64,000 nucleotides of DNA from Sphingomonas sp. PP-F2F-A104-K0414 (lineage in GTDB: Bacteria > Pseudomonadota > Alphaproteobacteria > Sphingomonadales > Sphingomonadaceae), in contig NZ_SLYD01000002.1 in the NCBI RefSeq assembly GCF_004340945.1, positions 186,001 through 250,000 on the forward strand, written 5' to 3'. A program made the translations under genes and the position numbers. Positions 1 through 8,297 of this stretch are shown here, piece after piece. Within the stretch, counting starts at the first letter, position 1. Every line of letters begins with the position of its first letter. A model generated the notes under the pieces. The model searched no databases, had not been told where the DNA came from, and worked only from the letters and a program-made list of their open reading frames with translations.

Positions 1-491
1 CGGAGGCGGACAAGATACCGACGCTCGACGAGCAGGTTGGCGAAGGCGATGTCGTCCGGCTGGGCGCGCATGAGGCGACCGTGATGACGGTGCCCGGGCA
101 TACGCAGGGGCATATCGCGTTCCACTTTGCCGACGACGCGGCGATCTTCACCGGGGATACGCTGTTCGCAATGGGGTGTGGGCGGCTGTTCGAGGGGACG
201 CCGGCCGACATGTTCGCGAACATGCAGCGCTACGCGGTGCTGCCGGACGAGACCGAGGTGTTCTGCGGGCATGAATATACGCAGAGCAACGGGCGGTATG
301 CGCTGGTTGCCGAGCCGGACAATGCCGACATCGTCGCGCGTATGGTCGAGGTGGATGCGGCGCGCGCCGAGGGTGAGCCCACGGTACCGACGACGATCGG
401 GCTCGAGCGCGCGACCAATCCGTTCTTGCGGGCGACATCTGTCGAGCAGCTTGCCGCGTATCGTGCGGCGAAGGATGATTTTCGCGGGTAA
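1..491 (+). CDS. gloB: Hydroxyacylglutathione hydrolase (glyoxalase II), 3' part
   Basis: C-terminal part of a metallo-beta-lactamase-fold glyoxalase II, which hydrolyses S-lactoylglutathione to D-lactate and glutathione in the cytoplasm. The frame is open from the left edge, so the start and the first metal-binding motif (THxHxDH) lie outside. Visible are the PGHT motif, FTGDTLF with its metal-ligand Asp, GCGRLFEG, and FCGHEYT with a further metal-ligand His, followed by the helical C-terminal domain (ERATNPFLR) that binds glutathione. The motif order and C-terminal domain separate it from generic beta-lactamase-fold hydrolases. It ends 40 bases before the next gene. Confidence 0.93.
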   Translation, partial: EADKIPTLDEQVGEGDVVRLGAHEATVMTVPGHTQGHIAFHFADDAAIFTGDTLFAMGCGRLFEGTPADMFANMQRYAVLPDETEVFCGHEYTQSNGRYALVAEPDNADIVARMVEVDAARAEGEPTVPTTIGLERATNPFLRATSVEQLAAYRAAKDDFRG

Positions 492-531
492 AAGGCGTAT
501 GAGGGCGGCGGGGATTTTGAGGAGCGTTGCG

Positions 532-948
532 ATGCGGATGCGGACCCTGCCACTGTTGATGCTGCCGGCTTTACTGCTTGGCGCGTGTACGCAGACCCAG
601 GCGGATGTCGAGCGCGCGCAGGTGCGCGAGGCGGGTGTGCAGGAGAAGCTGGCGAAGGAACTCGCCGGGCTGGTGCCGGGCAAACCCGAGACGTGCATCA
701 ACCAGTTTCCGCAAAAGCAGAGTTCGGGCTACGGCGCGACGATCCTGTACCGGGTCAACCGCGGGCTGGTGTATCGCAGCGATACCGTCGGCGGGTGCGA
801 GGGGATTGCGCGGGGTGATATTCTGGTGACGCGGACGCCGAGCGGGCAGCTATGCCGCGGCGATATCGCGCAGACGTTCGACCAGACGTCGCGCTTTCCG
901 ACCGGGAGCTGCAGCTTCGGCGACTTCGTGCCGTATCGGAAGCCATGA
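532..948 (+). CDS. Small predicted lipoprotein, DUF6491-like
   Basis: A 138-residue exported protein of unknown function. The start at 532 is preceded by GGAG seven bases upstream; an in-frame ATG at 499 is possible but has no good ribosome site. Residues 1-18 form a signal peptide ending in lipobox LLGAC, so Cys19 is probably lipidated. The mature part carries a CINQ motif, ATILYRVN, GGCEGI, GQLCRGD and SCSFGDFVPY. The spacing of these cysteines and the ILYR/FxPY motifs recur in the next gene, so the two are tandem paralogues. The pattern resembles DUF6491-type proteins of sphingomonads and xanthomonads; that assignment is from memory. Its stop overlaps the start of the next gene. Confidence 0.75.
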   Translation: MRMRTLPLLMLPALLLGACTQTQADVERAQVREAGVQEKLAKELAGLVPGKPETCINQFPQKQSSGYGATILYRVNRGLVYRSDTVGGCEGIARGDILVTRTPSGQLCRGDIAQTFDQTSRFPTGSCSFGDFVPYRKP

Positions 949-1307
949 TGCGCGCGCTGCTTCTCGCGGCCTTGGCGCTGCCTCTTCTTCTTGCCGGCCG
1001 ATCGGACCCGCTGGAGGGGCGGATCGCGGGTGCGCCGGTGCGGTGCATCGATCTTCAGCAGCTTAACGGGCCGGAGATCGTCGATTCGCAGACGATCCTG
1101 TACCGTCAATCGGGGAAGCGGGTCTGGAAGACCGGGCCGGTTGGGGAATGCCCTTCGCTGCGGCCGTTCGATACGCTGATTGTGGACGTTTATGGCGGGC
1201 AGTTGTGTCGGAACGATCGGTTTCGGACGGTGTCGGCGGGCATGTCGATTCCGTCGGGCTATTGCCGGTTTCGGGAATTCACGCCGTATGACAAGGTGGC
1301 GAAGTAG
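945..1307 (+). CDS. Small exported protein, paralogue of its upstream neighbour
   Basis: A 120-residue protein starting at an ATG that overlaps the stop of the preceding gene, so the two are translationally coupled. It begins with a short hydrophobic signal (residues 3-17, ALLLAALALPLLLAG). Unlike its neighbour it has no cysteine at the expected lipidation site, so it is probably periplasmic or secreted. It repeats the motif order of the neighbour: RCIDL, QTILYRQ, GECPSL, GQLCRND, GYCRFREFTPYD. Four conserved cysteines probably form two disulphides. Function is unknown; DUF6491-like by motif pattern. Confidence 0.72.
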   Translation: MMRALLLAALALPLLLAGRSDPLEGRIAGAPVRCIDLQQLNGPEIVDSQTILYRQSGKRVWKTGPVGECPSLRPFDTLIVDVYGGQLCRNDRFRTVSAGMSIPSGYCRFREFTPYDKVAK

Positions 1308-1369
1308 GGGCGGGATAGCAAAGTTCATCGCCCCGATACCCCCGCACCGCACCTAACCGCACCTAACTG

Positions 1370-1478
1370 CACCACCCCGGCGAAGGCCGGGGCCCAGTTG
1401 GAAAGGTCGTTGTAACGAAGCACCGTCTTACACCATCATCGTCCCCCAACTGGGCCCCGGCCTTCGCCGGGGTGGTTG
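1370..1478. repeat. Family A paired palindrome (copy 1)
   Basis: Two inverted arms, each containing the mini-hairpin CCCCGGC-GAAG-GCCGGGG followed by CCCAGTTGG, separated by about 45 bases. It lies between the convergent DUF6491-like pair and the crotonase gene, so a terminator role is possible. Nothing else is visible in the 237-base gap. Confidence 0.9.
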
Positions 1479-1544
1479 GAAGATAGGGTGAGTAGCGCGC
1501 ACTCTCCTCTTCATCCTGCTCCCCTTACATCCGAGCGGAAGGGT

Positions 1545-2327
1545 TCAGTCGGCAAACACCGCTGCCCGCTTTTCCATGATGGCGCGGACCTGTTCAATCT
1601 GGTTGGGCGTGCGGATGACCTTTAGCTGTTCTTCGGTTTCGGCGTGGAGGATCGCGGTCGCGTCGGCGTCGGCGGCGAGGTTGTAGAGGCGCTTCGAGCC
1701 CTGGATCGCGTGGGGGTTCCTCGCTGCAATCTCGCGGGCGAGCATCATCGCTTCGCCGAGCGGGTCTTCGGACAGGCGCGTGACGAAGCCATGCCGCAAC
1801 GCTTCCGCACCGTCGAACTCGCGTGCGGTGTAGGTCAGTTCGCGCAGCACGTCGTCGCGGGCCAGCGTGCGCCAGAGGGCGATTCCGGCCATGTCCGGCA
1901 CCAGACCCCAATAGGTCTCGCGGATTGCGAAGCGAGCGCCCGGATGCGCGATGCGGATGTCGGCGCCGGACATGATCTGGAACCCGCCGCCGAACGCGAC
2001 GCCGTGGACTGCAGCGATCACCGGCATCGGTAGCGTGCGCCAGCCCCACGCGACCTGCTGGGGAAGGTTCGCACCCTCCTCGGTGCGGTCGCCCAACGCC
2101 AGCCCCGAGCCGCCGCTCGCCATCGAGGCCATGTCGAGTCCGGCGCAGAACGCCTTGCCTTCGCCCGAGAGGACGACGCAGCGGACTTCGGCCATGCCCT
2201 TGAGGCGATCGATCGCGGCGGCGATGCCTTCGAACATCGCGGGGTCGATCGCGTTCATCTTGTCGGAGCGGTTGAGGCGGACGTCGGCGATGCCGTCGGC
2301 GACGCTTATTGTGACCCGGTCATTCAT
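1545..2327 (-). CDS. Enoyl-CoA hydratase/isomerase (crotonase) family protein
   Basis: A 260-residue crotonase-fold protein. These enzymes bind acyl-CoA thioesters and stabilise an enolate through a backbone oxyanion hole. The typical CoA-binding segment GKAFCAGLDMAS, the second oxyanion-hole segment HGVAFGGGFQI and the GADIRIAH motif are present. The usual hydratase catalytic glutamates are not both evident: the segment after ARFAIRETYWGLVPD reads MAGIALWRTL, so the exact reaction (hydratase, isomerase or other) is uncertain. The start at 2327 was chosen because GAGGA stands eight bases upstream and the family begins here; an upstream in-frame start would add an unsupported 19-residue extension. 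It is divergent from the thioesterase pair, a sensible partner set for acyl-CoA metabolism. Confidence 0.88.
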   Translation of the reverse strand: MNDRVTISVADGIADVRLNRSDKMNAIDPAMFEGIAAAIDRLKGMAEVRCVVLSGEGKAFCAGLDMASMASGGSGLALGDRTEEGANLPQQVAWGWRTLPMPVIAAVHGVAFGGGFQIMSGADIRIAHPGARFAIRETYWGLVPDMAGIALWRTLARDDVLRELTYTAREFDGAEALRHGFVTRLSEDPLGEAMMLAREIAARNPHAIQGSKRLYNLAADADATAILHAETEEQLKVIRTPNQIEQVRAIMEKRAAVFAD

Positions 2328-2422
2328 TCTGGCGATCCTCTCGATCTTTGCGGGAACGCTAACCGGCCCCGCGCGCGCCCGCAATGTTGCGCGCGTTCAC
2401 ACGGCGTGTAGAGGCTCCGCGC

Positions 2423-2878
2423 ATGGCTGGTTTTGATCCACAATGGTTTGCGACGCGCGGGTTCGGCGGGCACGGCGCCGCGCTGGGGATGCGCTATCAT
2501 GCGCATGGCGACGACTGGGCGGAACTGGCGCTGCCCTATGACGAACGGCTGATCGGCGATCCGGCGAGCGGCGTGATCGCGTCGGGGCCGATCATCACGA
2601 TGATGGACATGGCGACGAGCCTCGCGATCTGGATCAAGCGCAATGCGTTCGTGCCGCATGCGACGCTCGACCTGCGGGTCGATTATCTGCGGCCGGCGAC
2701 GCCGGGGAAGACGGTGATCGGGCGCGGCGAATGCTACCGGATCACGCGATCGATCGCGTTCGTGCGGGGCCAAGCGCATGACGGCGATCCGAGCGATCCG
2801 CTGGCGCATGTCGCGGGGACGTTCATGGTGGTGGGCGATGTTGCCGGCATGGGTCTCAACAGAAGGATCGAGGCATGA
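2423..2878 (+). CDS. PaaI-type hotdog-fold thioesterase
   Basis: A 151-residue 4HBT/PaaI-like protein expected to hydrolyse acyl-CoA or aryl-CoA thioesters. The hotdog helix region is SGVIASGPIITMMDMATSLAIW and the core strand is HATLDLRVDYLRPATPGKTV. The usual HGG motif is replaced by IASGP, as in some PaaI relatives, which leaves the catalytic residue uncertain. The start at 2423 has GAGG ten bases upstream; an upstream ATG at 2384 would add 13 residues of low plausibility. The stop overlaps the next gene by four bases (ATGA), so the two hotdog proteins are coupled and may form a heteromer. Confidence 0.85.
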   Translation: MAGFDPQWFATRGFGGHGAALGMRYHAHGDDWAELALPYDERLIGDPASGVIASGPIITMMDMATSLAIWIKRNAFVPHATLDLRVDYLRPATPGKTVIGRGECYRITRSIAFVRGQAHDGDPSDPLAHVAGTFMVVGDVAGMGLNRRIEA

Positions 2879-3270
2879 CGATCGGCTTGCCGCCTTATGC
2901 GGAGATCCTTCGCGTTTCGGTCGAAGCTGAGGATGGGGCGCCACCGGTATTGCTGATGCCGTTTGCGGATGATGTGCTGGGACGGCCAGGGTTTTTGCAT
3001 GGGGGGGCGATCTCGGGGTTGCTAGAGATGGCGGCGATTGCGGCTTTGCAGCATGCGTTGGAGGCTGAGGGTGGTGCCGACGCGCGGATCAAGCCGGTGA
3101 ACGTTACGGTCGATTTCATGCGGGGTGGTCGGGATAAGCCTACGCGGGCGGCTGGGGTTGTGACGCGGTTGGGGAACCGGGTGGCTAATGTCGAGGCGAC
3201 GGCTTGGCAGGACGAGCGGGAGAAGCCGATTGCCGCCGCGCGGATGAATTATCTGATTGTGCGCGACTAG
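2875..3270 (+). CDS. PaaI-type hotdog-fold thioesterase (second of a pair)
   Basis: A 131-residue PaaI-like thioesterase. It carries the canonical LHGGAISGLLEMAA helix with the HGG motif and the NVTVDFMRGGRDKPTRAAGVV strand. It starts within the stop of the upstream hotdog gene. The pair differs in the active-site helix (HGGA here, ASGP upstream), so one subunit may be catalytic and the other structural; that division is inference. Codon use is less GC-extreme in the middle (runs of ttg and gtt) than in neighbouring genes. Confidence 0.87.
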   Translation: MTIGLPPYAEILRVSVEAEDGAPPVLLMPFADDVLGRPGFLHGGAISGLLEMAAIAALQHALEAEGGADARIKPVNVTVDFMRGGRDKPTRAAGVVTRLGNRVANVEATAWQDEREKPIAAARMNYLIVRD

Positions 3271-3279
3271 CCGCTTCTG

Positions 3280-3430
3280 CTCCCCTTCCGCTTGCGGGAG
3301 GGGACCGAGGGGTGGGCTCGCGGTTTCGGCGTTGGCTGACGGTGCGATGATGGCGCGGCATACTGAACCGTCAGCAATCGAAGTGAGCGCGTGCCCACCC
3401 CTAGCCCCTCCCGCTTGCGGGAGGGGGATG
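3280..3430. repeat. Family F paired palindrome (copy 1)
   Basis: Arms built on a CCCCTCCCGC / GCGGGAGGGG stem with a two-base loop, followed by ACCGAGGGGTGGGC, recur inverted about 150 bases apart. It fills the gap between convergent genes. The same family is inserted in the coding sequences of rnpM (7391) and hrpB (26124). Confidence 0.88.
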
Positions 3431-3440
3431 GCGTTGTGGC

Positions 3441-4565
3441 TTACTTCACAGTCAGTTTGATCAGGCGGCCTTGCGATTCGCCGCCGTCTTCCAGCAGCCA
3501 GATCGCGCCGTCGGGGCCTTGTTCTACTTCGCGGATTCTTGCCCCCATGTCCCATTGGTCGCCTTTTGCCGCGTTGGTGCCGTTCAGGTCGACGCGGACC
3601 AGCGACTTCGAGGACAGGCCGCCGATGAACGCGTCGCCCTTCCACTGCGGGAACATCGCGCCCGAATAGATCATCAGGCCGCCGGGCGAGATCACCGGGT
3701 TCCAGAACACCTTGGGCGGCTCATATCCGTCGCCGGGCTTGTGATCGGGAATATCGGTGCCGTCGTAGTTGCTGCCGTTCGATGCGTTCGGCCAGCCGTA
3801 GTTGAGGCCGGGCTTGATGAGGTTAACCTCGTCGCCGCCCTTGGGCCCCATCTCCTGCTCCCAGAGATTGCCCTGCGCGTCGAACGCGATGCCGAGCAGG
3901 TTGCGGTGGCCGTAGCTCCAGATTTCGGGTACGAAGCCCTTGGCCGCGAGCGGATTGCCGGGGGCGGGCTTGCCGTCGATGGTCAGGCGGACGACCTTGC
4001 CGAGCGTGACCTTGGGGTCCTGCGCCGGGGTGAATTTCTGGCGTTCGCCGTTAGTGAAAAACAGATATTTGCCGTCGGGGGAGAAGGCGATGCGGCCGGA
4101 GTAATGGCCGTTGCCCTCCACGAATGGTCGGGCGCTGAACAGCGTTTCGATTTCGCCGAGGCGCTCGCCGCCCCCGCCGTTCGGACGCAGGCGACCGCGG
4201 GCGAGGACGACGCCCTTGCCGCCCTCTCCTGCTGCCGAATAGCTGAAATAGACCCGCTGGCTGGCCGCGAAGTCGGGGGCGAGGACGACGTCCATCAGCC
4301 CGCCCTGCCCTGCCGAATCGACCGTTATCGTGGCGACCGTCTGGCGTTGCTTTCCGTCGGCGGAGACGAGCAGCATCTGGCCCTTCTTCTCAGTCACCAG
4401 CATGCGCTTGTCTGGGAGGACCGTCATCGCCCAGGGCGAGTCGAAGTCGGCGATCACCGTCTCTTTGAACGGCTTGGCCCCGGTGGCGGTCTGCGCGGAG
4501 CAGGCGGTCGAGGCGAGCAGCGTGGTGGCCATGAGACCGGTGGCGAACAGCGAACGACGAATCAT
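3441..4565 (-). CDS. PQQ-dependent sugar dehydrogenase family protein (exported)
   Basis: A 374-residue six-bladed beta-propeller of the soluble glucose dehydrogenase / aldose sugar dehydrogenase family. It would oxidise sugars in the periplasm with bound PQQ. Family motifs seen include DSPWAMTVLPD, GQGGLMDVVLAPDF, GHYSGRIAFSPDGKYLFFTNG, SYGHRNLLGIAFD, GPKGGDEVN and YGWPNASNG. The start at 4565 is preceded by GGGAGA and gives a signal peptide ending near TACSA; Cys22 could be lipidated although the -3 residue is Ser. No PQQ synthesis genes are in the window, so cofactor supply is not addressed. It is divergent from rimP. Confidence 0.88.
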   Translation of the reverse strand: MIRRSLFATGLMATTLLASTACSAQTATGAKPFKETVIADFDSPWAMTVLPDKRMLVTEKKGQMLLVSADGKQRQTVATITVDSAGQGGLMDVVLAPDFAASQRVYFSYSAAGEGGKGVVLARGRLRPNGGGGERLGEIETLFSARPFVEGNGHYSGRIAFSPDGKYLFFTNGERQKFTPAQDPKVTLGKVVRLTIDGKPAPGNPLAAKGFVPEIWSYGHRNLLGIAFDAQGNLWEQEMGPKGGDEVNLIKPGLNYGWPNASNGSNYDGTDIPDHKPGDGYEPPKVFWNPVISPGGLMIYSGAMFPQWKGDAFIGGLSSKSLVRVDLNGTNAAKGDQWDMGARIREVEQGPDGAIWLLEDGGESQGRLIKLTVK

Positions 4566-4755
4566 GATTTTCTCCCGGAAATCACCGTACCAACGAAGCG
4601 CCCTCGACGAAGGTTGCTCCGACAGCATGCGCGTCTTGCGGAGCAGCGCCACCCCGCGTATAGAGGCATCACTTCTCTACATCGCCAGATGAAGAGGCTG
4701 CGGGGCTTGCTCCGCGGCGGCAATCACCTGTGCTTTGGCCCTGTTTGGAATTTCG

Positions 4756-5351
4756 ATGGCGAATATCGCCCTGCTGACCGACCTGATCGAACCCGAGGCG
4801 ACGGCGCTCGGCCTCAGCCTCGTGCGCGTGCGCATGCAGGGCGGCAAGTCCGATCCGACCTTGCAGGTGATGGCCGAGCGCCCCGACACCCGCCAGCTGG
4901 TGATCGAGGATTGCGCCGAGCTGTCGCGCCGGATCTCGGACAAGTTCGATGCGCTCGAAGCCGAGGGCAAGGACCCGGTCGGCGAGGACGCGTATCGTCT
5001 CGAAGTATCGAGCCCCGGTATCGATCGTCCGCTGACCCGGCTCCAGGATTTCGCAGACTGGGAAGGCCAGGAGGCACGCATCCGCCTCGTCGAGCCGTTC
5101 GAGGATCGCAAGCAGATCTCGGGTAACCTGATGGGCGTCGAGGGGACCAAGATCACCGTCGACGTCAACAAGCACAAGCTCATGACGATCGACTTTTCGC
5201 AGGTCGCCGACGCCAAGCTCGTCATGACCGACCGTCTCATCGCCGCGACCGCGCCGCTTTCGACCGAAGGCGCGGACGAGGTTTTCTATCAAGATACGCC
5301 CACCGATGAGCCCGATGCTCACGAGGCCGACACCGAAGAAGGACAGCATTG

Positions 5352-5352
<1 letters not shown>
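4756..5352 (+). CDS. rimP: Ribosome maturation factor RimP
   Basis: A 198-residue RimP, which assists 30S subunit assembly. The N-terminal domain shows the YRLEVSSPGIDRPLT signature at about residues 89-103, and the C-terminal SH3-like domain includes GNLMGVEGTKITVDV. A roughly 40-residue acidic tail follows, longer than in E. coli. The start at 4756 (MANIALL) fits the family; an upstream in-frame TTG at 4735 would add seven residues. Ribosome-site match is weak (TTGGA). It is first in the nusA-infB superoperon, and its stop overlaps nusA by one base (TGATG). Confidence 0.94.
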
Positions 5353-7126
<1,774 letters not shown>

Positions 7127-7127
<1 letters not shown>

Positions 7128-7363
7128 TGCCCTTCGTCAGCATCCGCATCTCGGGGTCCGCCACCAAGGACCAGAAGTCCGGCATCGTCGCCGACGTCAC
7201 CCAGTCGCTCGTGCAGCGGCTGGGAAAGAACCCGGCTGCGGTGCAGATCGTGATCGAAGAGGTCTCGACCGAGAATTACGGCGCGGGCGGGCAGTTACTG
7301 GTCGACCGCGACGCAGCGAAGACTCCGGCGCAGGAGGACGCACATGCGGAACCCTCCCGATGA
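7127..7363 (+). CDS. 4-oxalocrotonate tautomerase family protein
   Basis: A 78-residue tautomerase-superfamily protein. Pro1 after Met removal is the expected catalytic base (MPFVSIRISG), and the fold motif VTQSLVQRLGKNPAAVQIVIEEV is complete, so it should be a small cytoplasmic enzyme assembling as a hexamer or dimer. The substrate is unknown. It begins within the nusA stop codon (TGATG) and its 3' end overlaps rnpM by 20 bases, so it is fully embedded in the nusA-infB operon. Nothing in the protein suggests a role in transcription or translation. Confidence 0.88.
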
Positions 7364-8297
7364 GGCGCTAGGCGCTACCGAAACCCTGCCTCCCTCCCCT
7401 CCCGCAAGCGGGAGGGGACCGAGGGGTGGGCGCCCGGCTTCGGCCAAGGGCGACGCTTCGGCCAAGTCTCACGCTTCCAAGGCGAAAGCTAAGGGCAGCC
7501 ATAATGGTGAGCGCGAGCCCACCCCTAGCCCCTCCCGCTTGCGGGAGGGGGATGACGAATTGCCCGTTCGCAAGTGCATTCTTTCGGGCGAGCGCGACGT
7601 CAGGCCGCACCTCGTGCGACTCGCGCTGTCGCCCGATGGCCAGATCCTTCCCGACGTGCGCGCCAAGGCTCCCGGCCGCGGCGCGTGGATCGGGGTGACT
7701 CGGGTCGAGCTCGAAGCTGCGATCAAGAAGGGCAAGCTCAAGGGCGCTCTTTCCCGCGCGTTCAAGACCGGCGAGTTCACCATCGATCCTGAGCTTCCCG
7801 CCAAGATCGAATCCGCACTGGAGCGTAACGCGCTCGACCGGCTCGGGCTCGAATCGCGCTCGGGCACGGTGCTGATCGGCTCCGACCGGATCGAGCAGAA
7901 CGCGCGCCAGGGCAAGCTGAAGGCGCTGTATCACGCGTCCGACGCGGCCGAGGATGGCAATCGGAAACTCGATCAGGCGTGGCGCATCGGTAACGATGAA
8001 GAAGGCTCGGGTTTGCGGGGGTTGGCACTCCCGGTGTCGCGCACCATATTGGCGTTGGCGCTGGGACGGGAAAATGTGGTACACATTGGCCTGACCGACC
8101 GCGCTGCAGCAAAGCGGGTGAGCGAAGCGCTCGACCGTTGGCTGCATTTTATCGGCCCCGAACCTTCTTCCGTGTCTTGCGAAACGGCCTCGCAGGGCGC
8201 ATCGGCGTCACCACAAAATGGGGCGCCACCGATACAACAGGCGTCCGGATCGACCGGAACACGCCCGGCCGTGGACATGACTGAGGAATTTGAGTGA
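7344..8297 (+). CDS. rnpM: RnpM/YlxR-family RNA-binding protein with in-frame palindrome insert
   Basis: A 317-residue protein with a DUF448 (YlxR) domain at about residues 73-155, recognised by RKCILSGE, LVRLALSPDGQILPDVRAKAPGRGAWIG and AFKTG. A C-terminal L7Ae-like domain follows (about 165-265: GLESRSGTVLIGSDRI, GLTDRAAAKRVSEAL). YlxR proteins bind RNA; the Bacillus homologue modulates RNase P. The start at 7344 has AGGAGG seven bases upstream. Residues 16-70 are Pro/Ser/Arg/Lys-rich and encoded by a family F palindrome, so the domain proper starts unusually late. The C-terminal 40 residues are disordered. The stop overlaps the infB GTG start. Confidence 0.9.
   Translation: MRNPPDEALGATETLPPSPPASGRGPRGGRPASAKGDASAKSHASKAKAKGSHNGEREPTPSPSRLREGDDELPVRKCILSGERDVRPHLVRLALSPDGQILPDVRAKAPGRGAWIGVTRVELEAAIKKGKLKGALSRAFKTGEFTIDPELPAKIESALERNALDRLGLESRSGTVLIGSDRIEQNARQGKLKALYHASDAAEDGNRKLDQAWRIGNDEEGSGLRGLALPVSRTILALALGRENVVHIGLTDRAAAKRVSEALDRWLHFIGPEPSSVSCETASQGASASPQNGAPPIQQASGSTGTRPAVDMTEEFE
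7391..7555. repeat. Family F paired palindrome inside rnpM (copy 2)
   Basis: Arms CCCCTCCCGC-AA-GCGGGAGGGG plus ACCGAGGGGTGGGCGC, and their inverted copy ending GCGGGAGGGGGATG, lie about 165 bases apart. The whole element is read in the rnpM frame, giving PPASGRGPRGG at one arm and PTPSPSRLREGD at the other. It sits between the start codon and the conserved domain. Confidence 0.92.

Noticed and set aside
4690..4720. Hairpin GCGGGGC-TTGC-TCCGC before rimP as a tRNA or riboswitch
   Set aside because: It has no D, anticodon or T-arm pattern and is too short; a simple stem-loop by chance is likely in GC-rich DNA.
3471..5126. Plus-strand frame opposite the sugar dehydrogenase gene running into rimP
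   Set aside because: It overlaps two well-supported genes in wrong frames and lacks recognisable motifs.
7391..7555. Palindromes as insertion sequences
   Set aside because: The elements are 29-165 bases long with no transposase frame and no clear target duplications that I can read.
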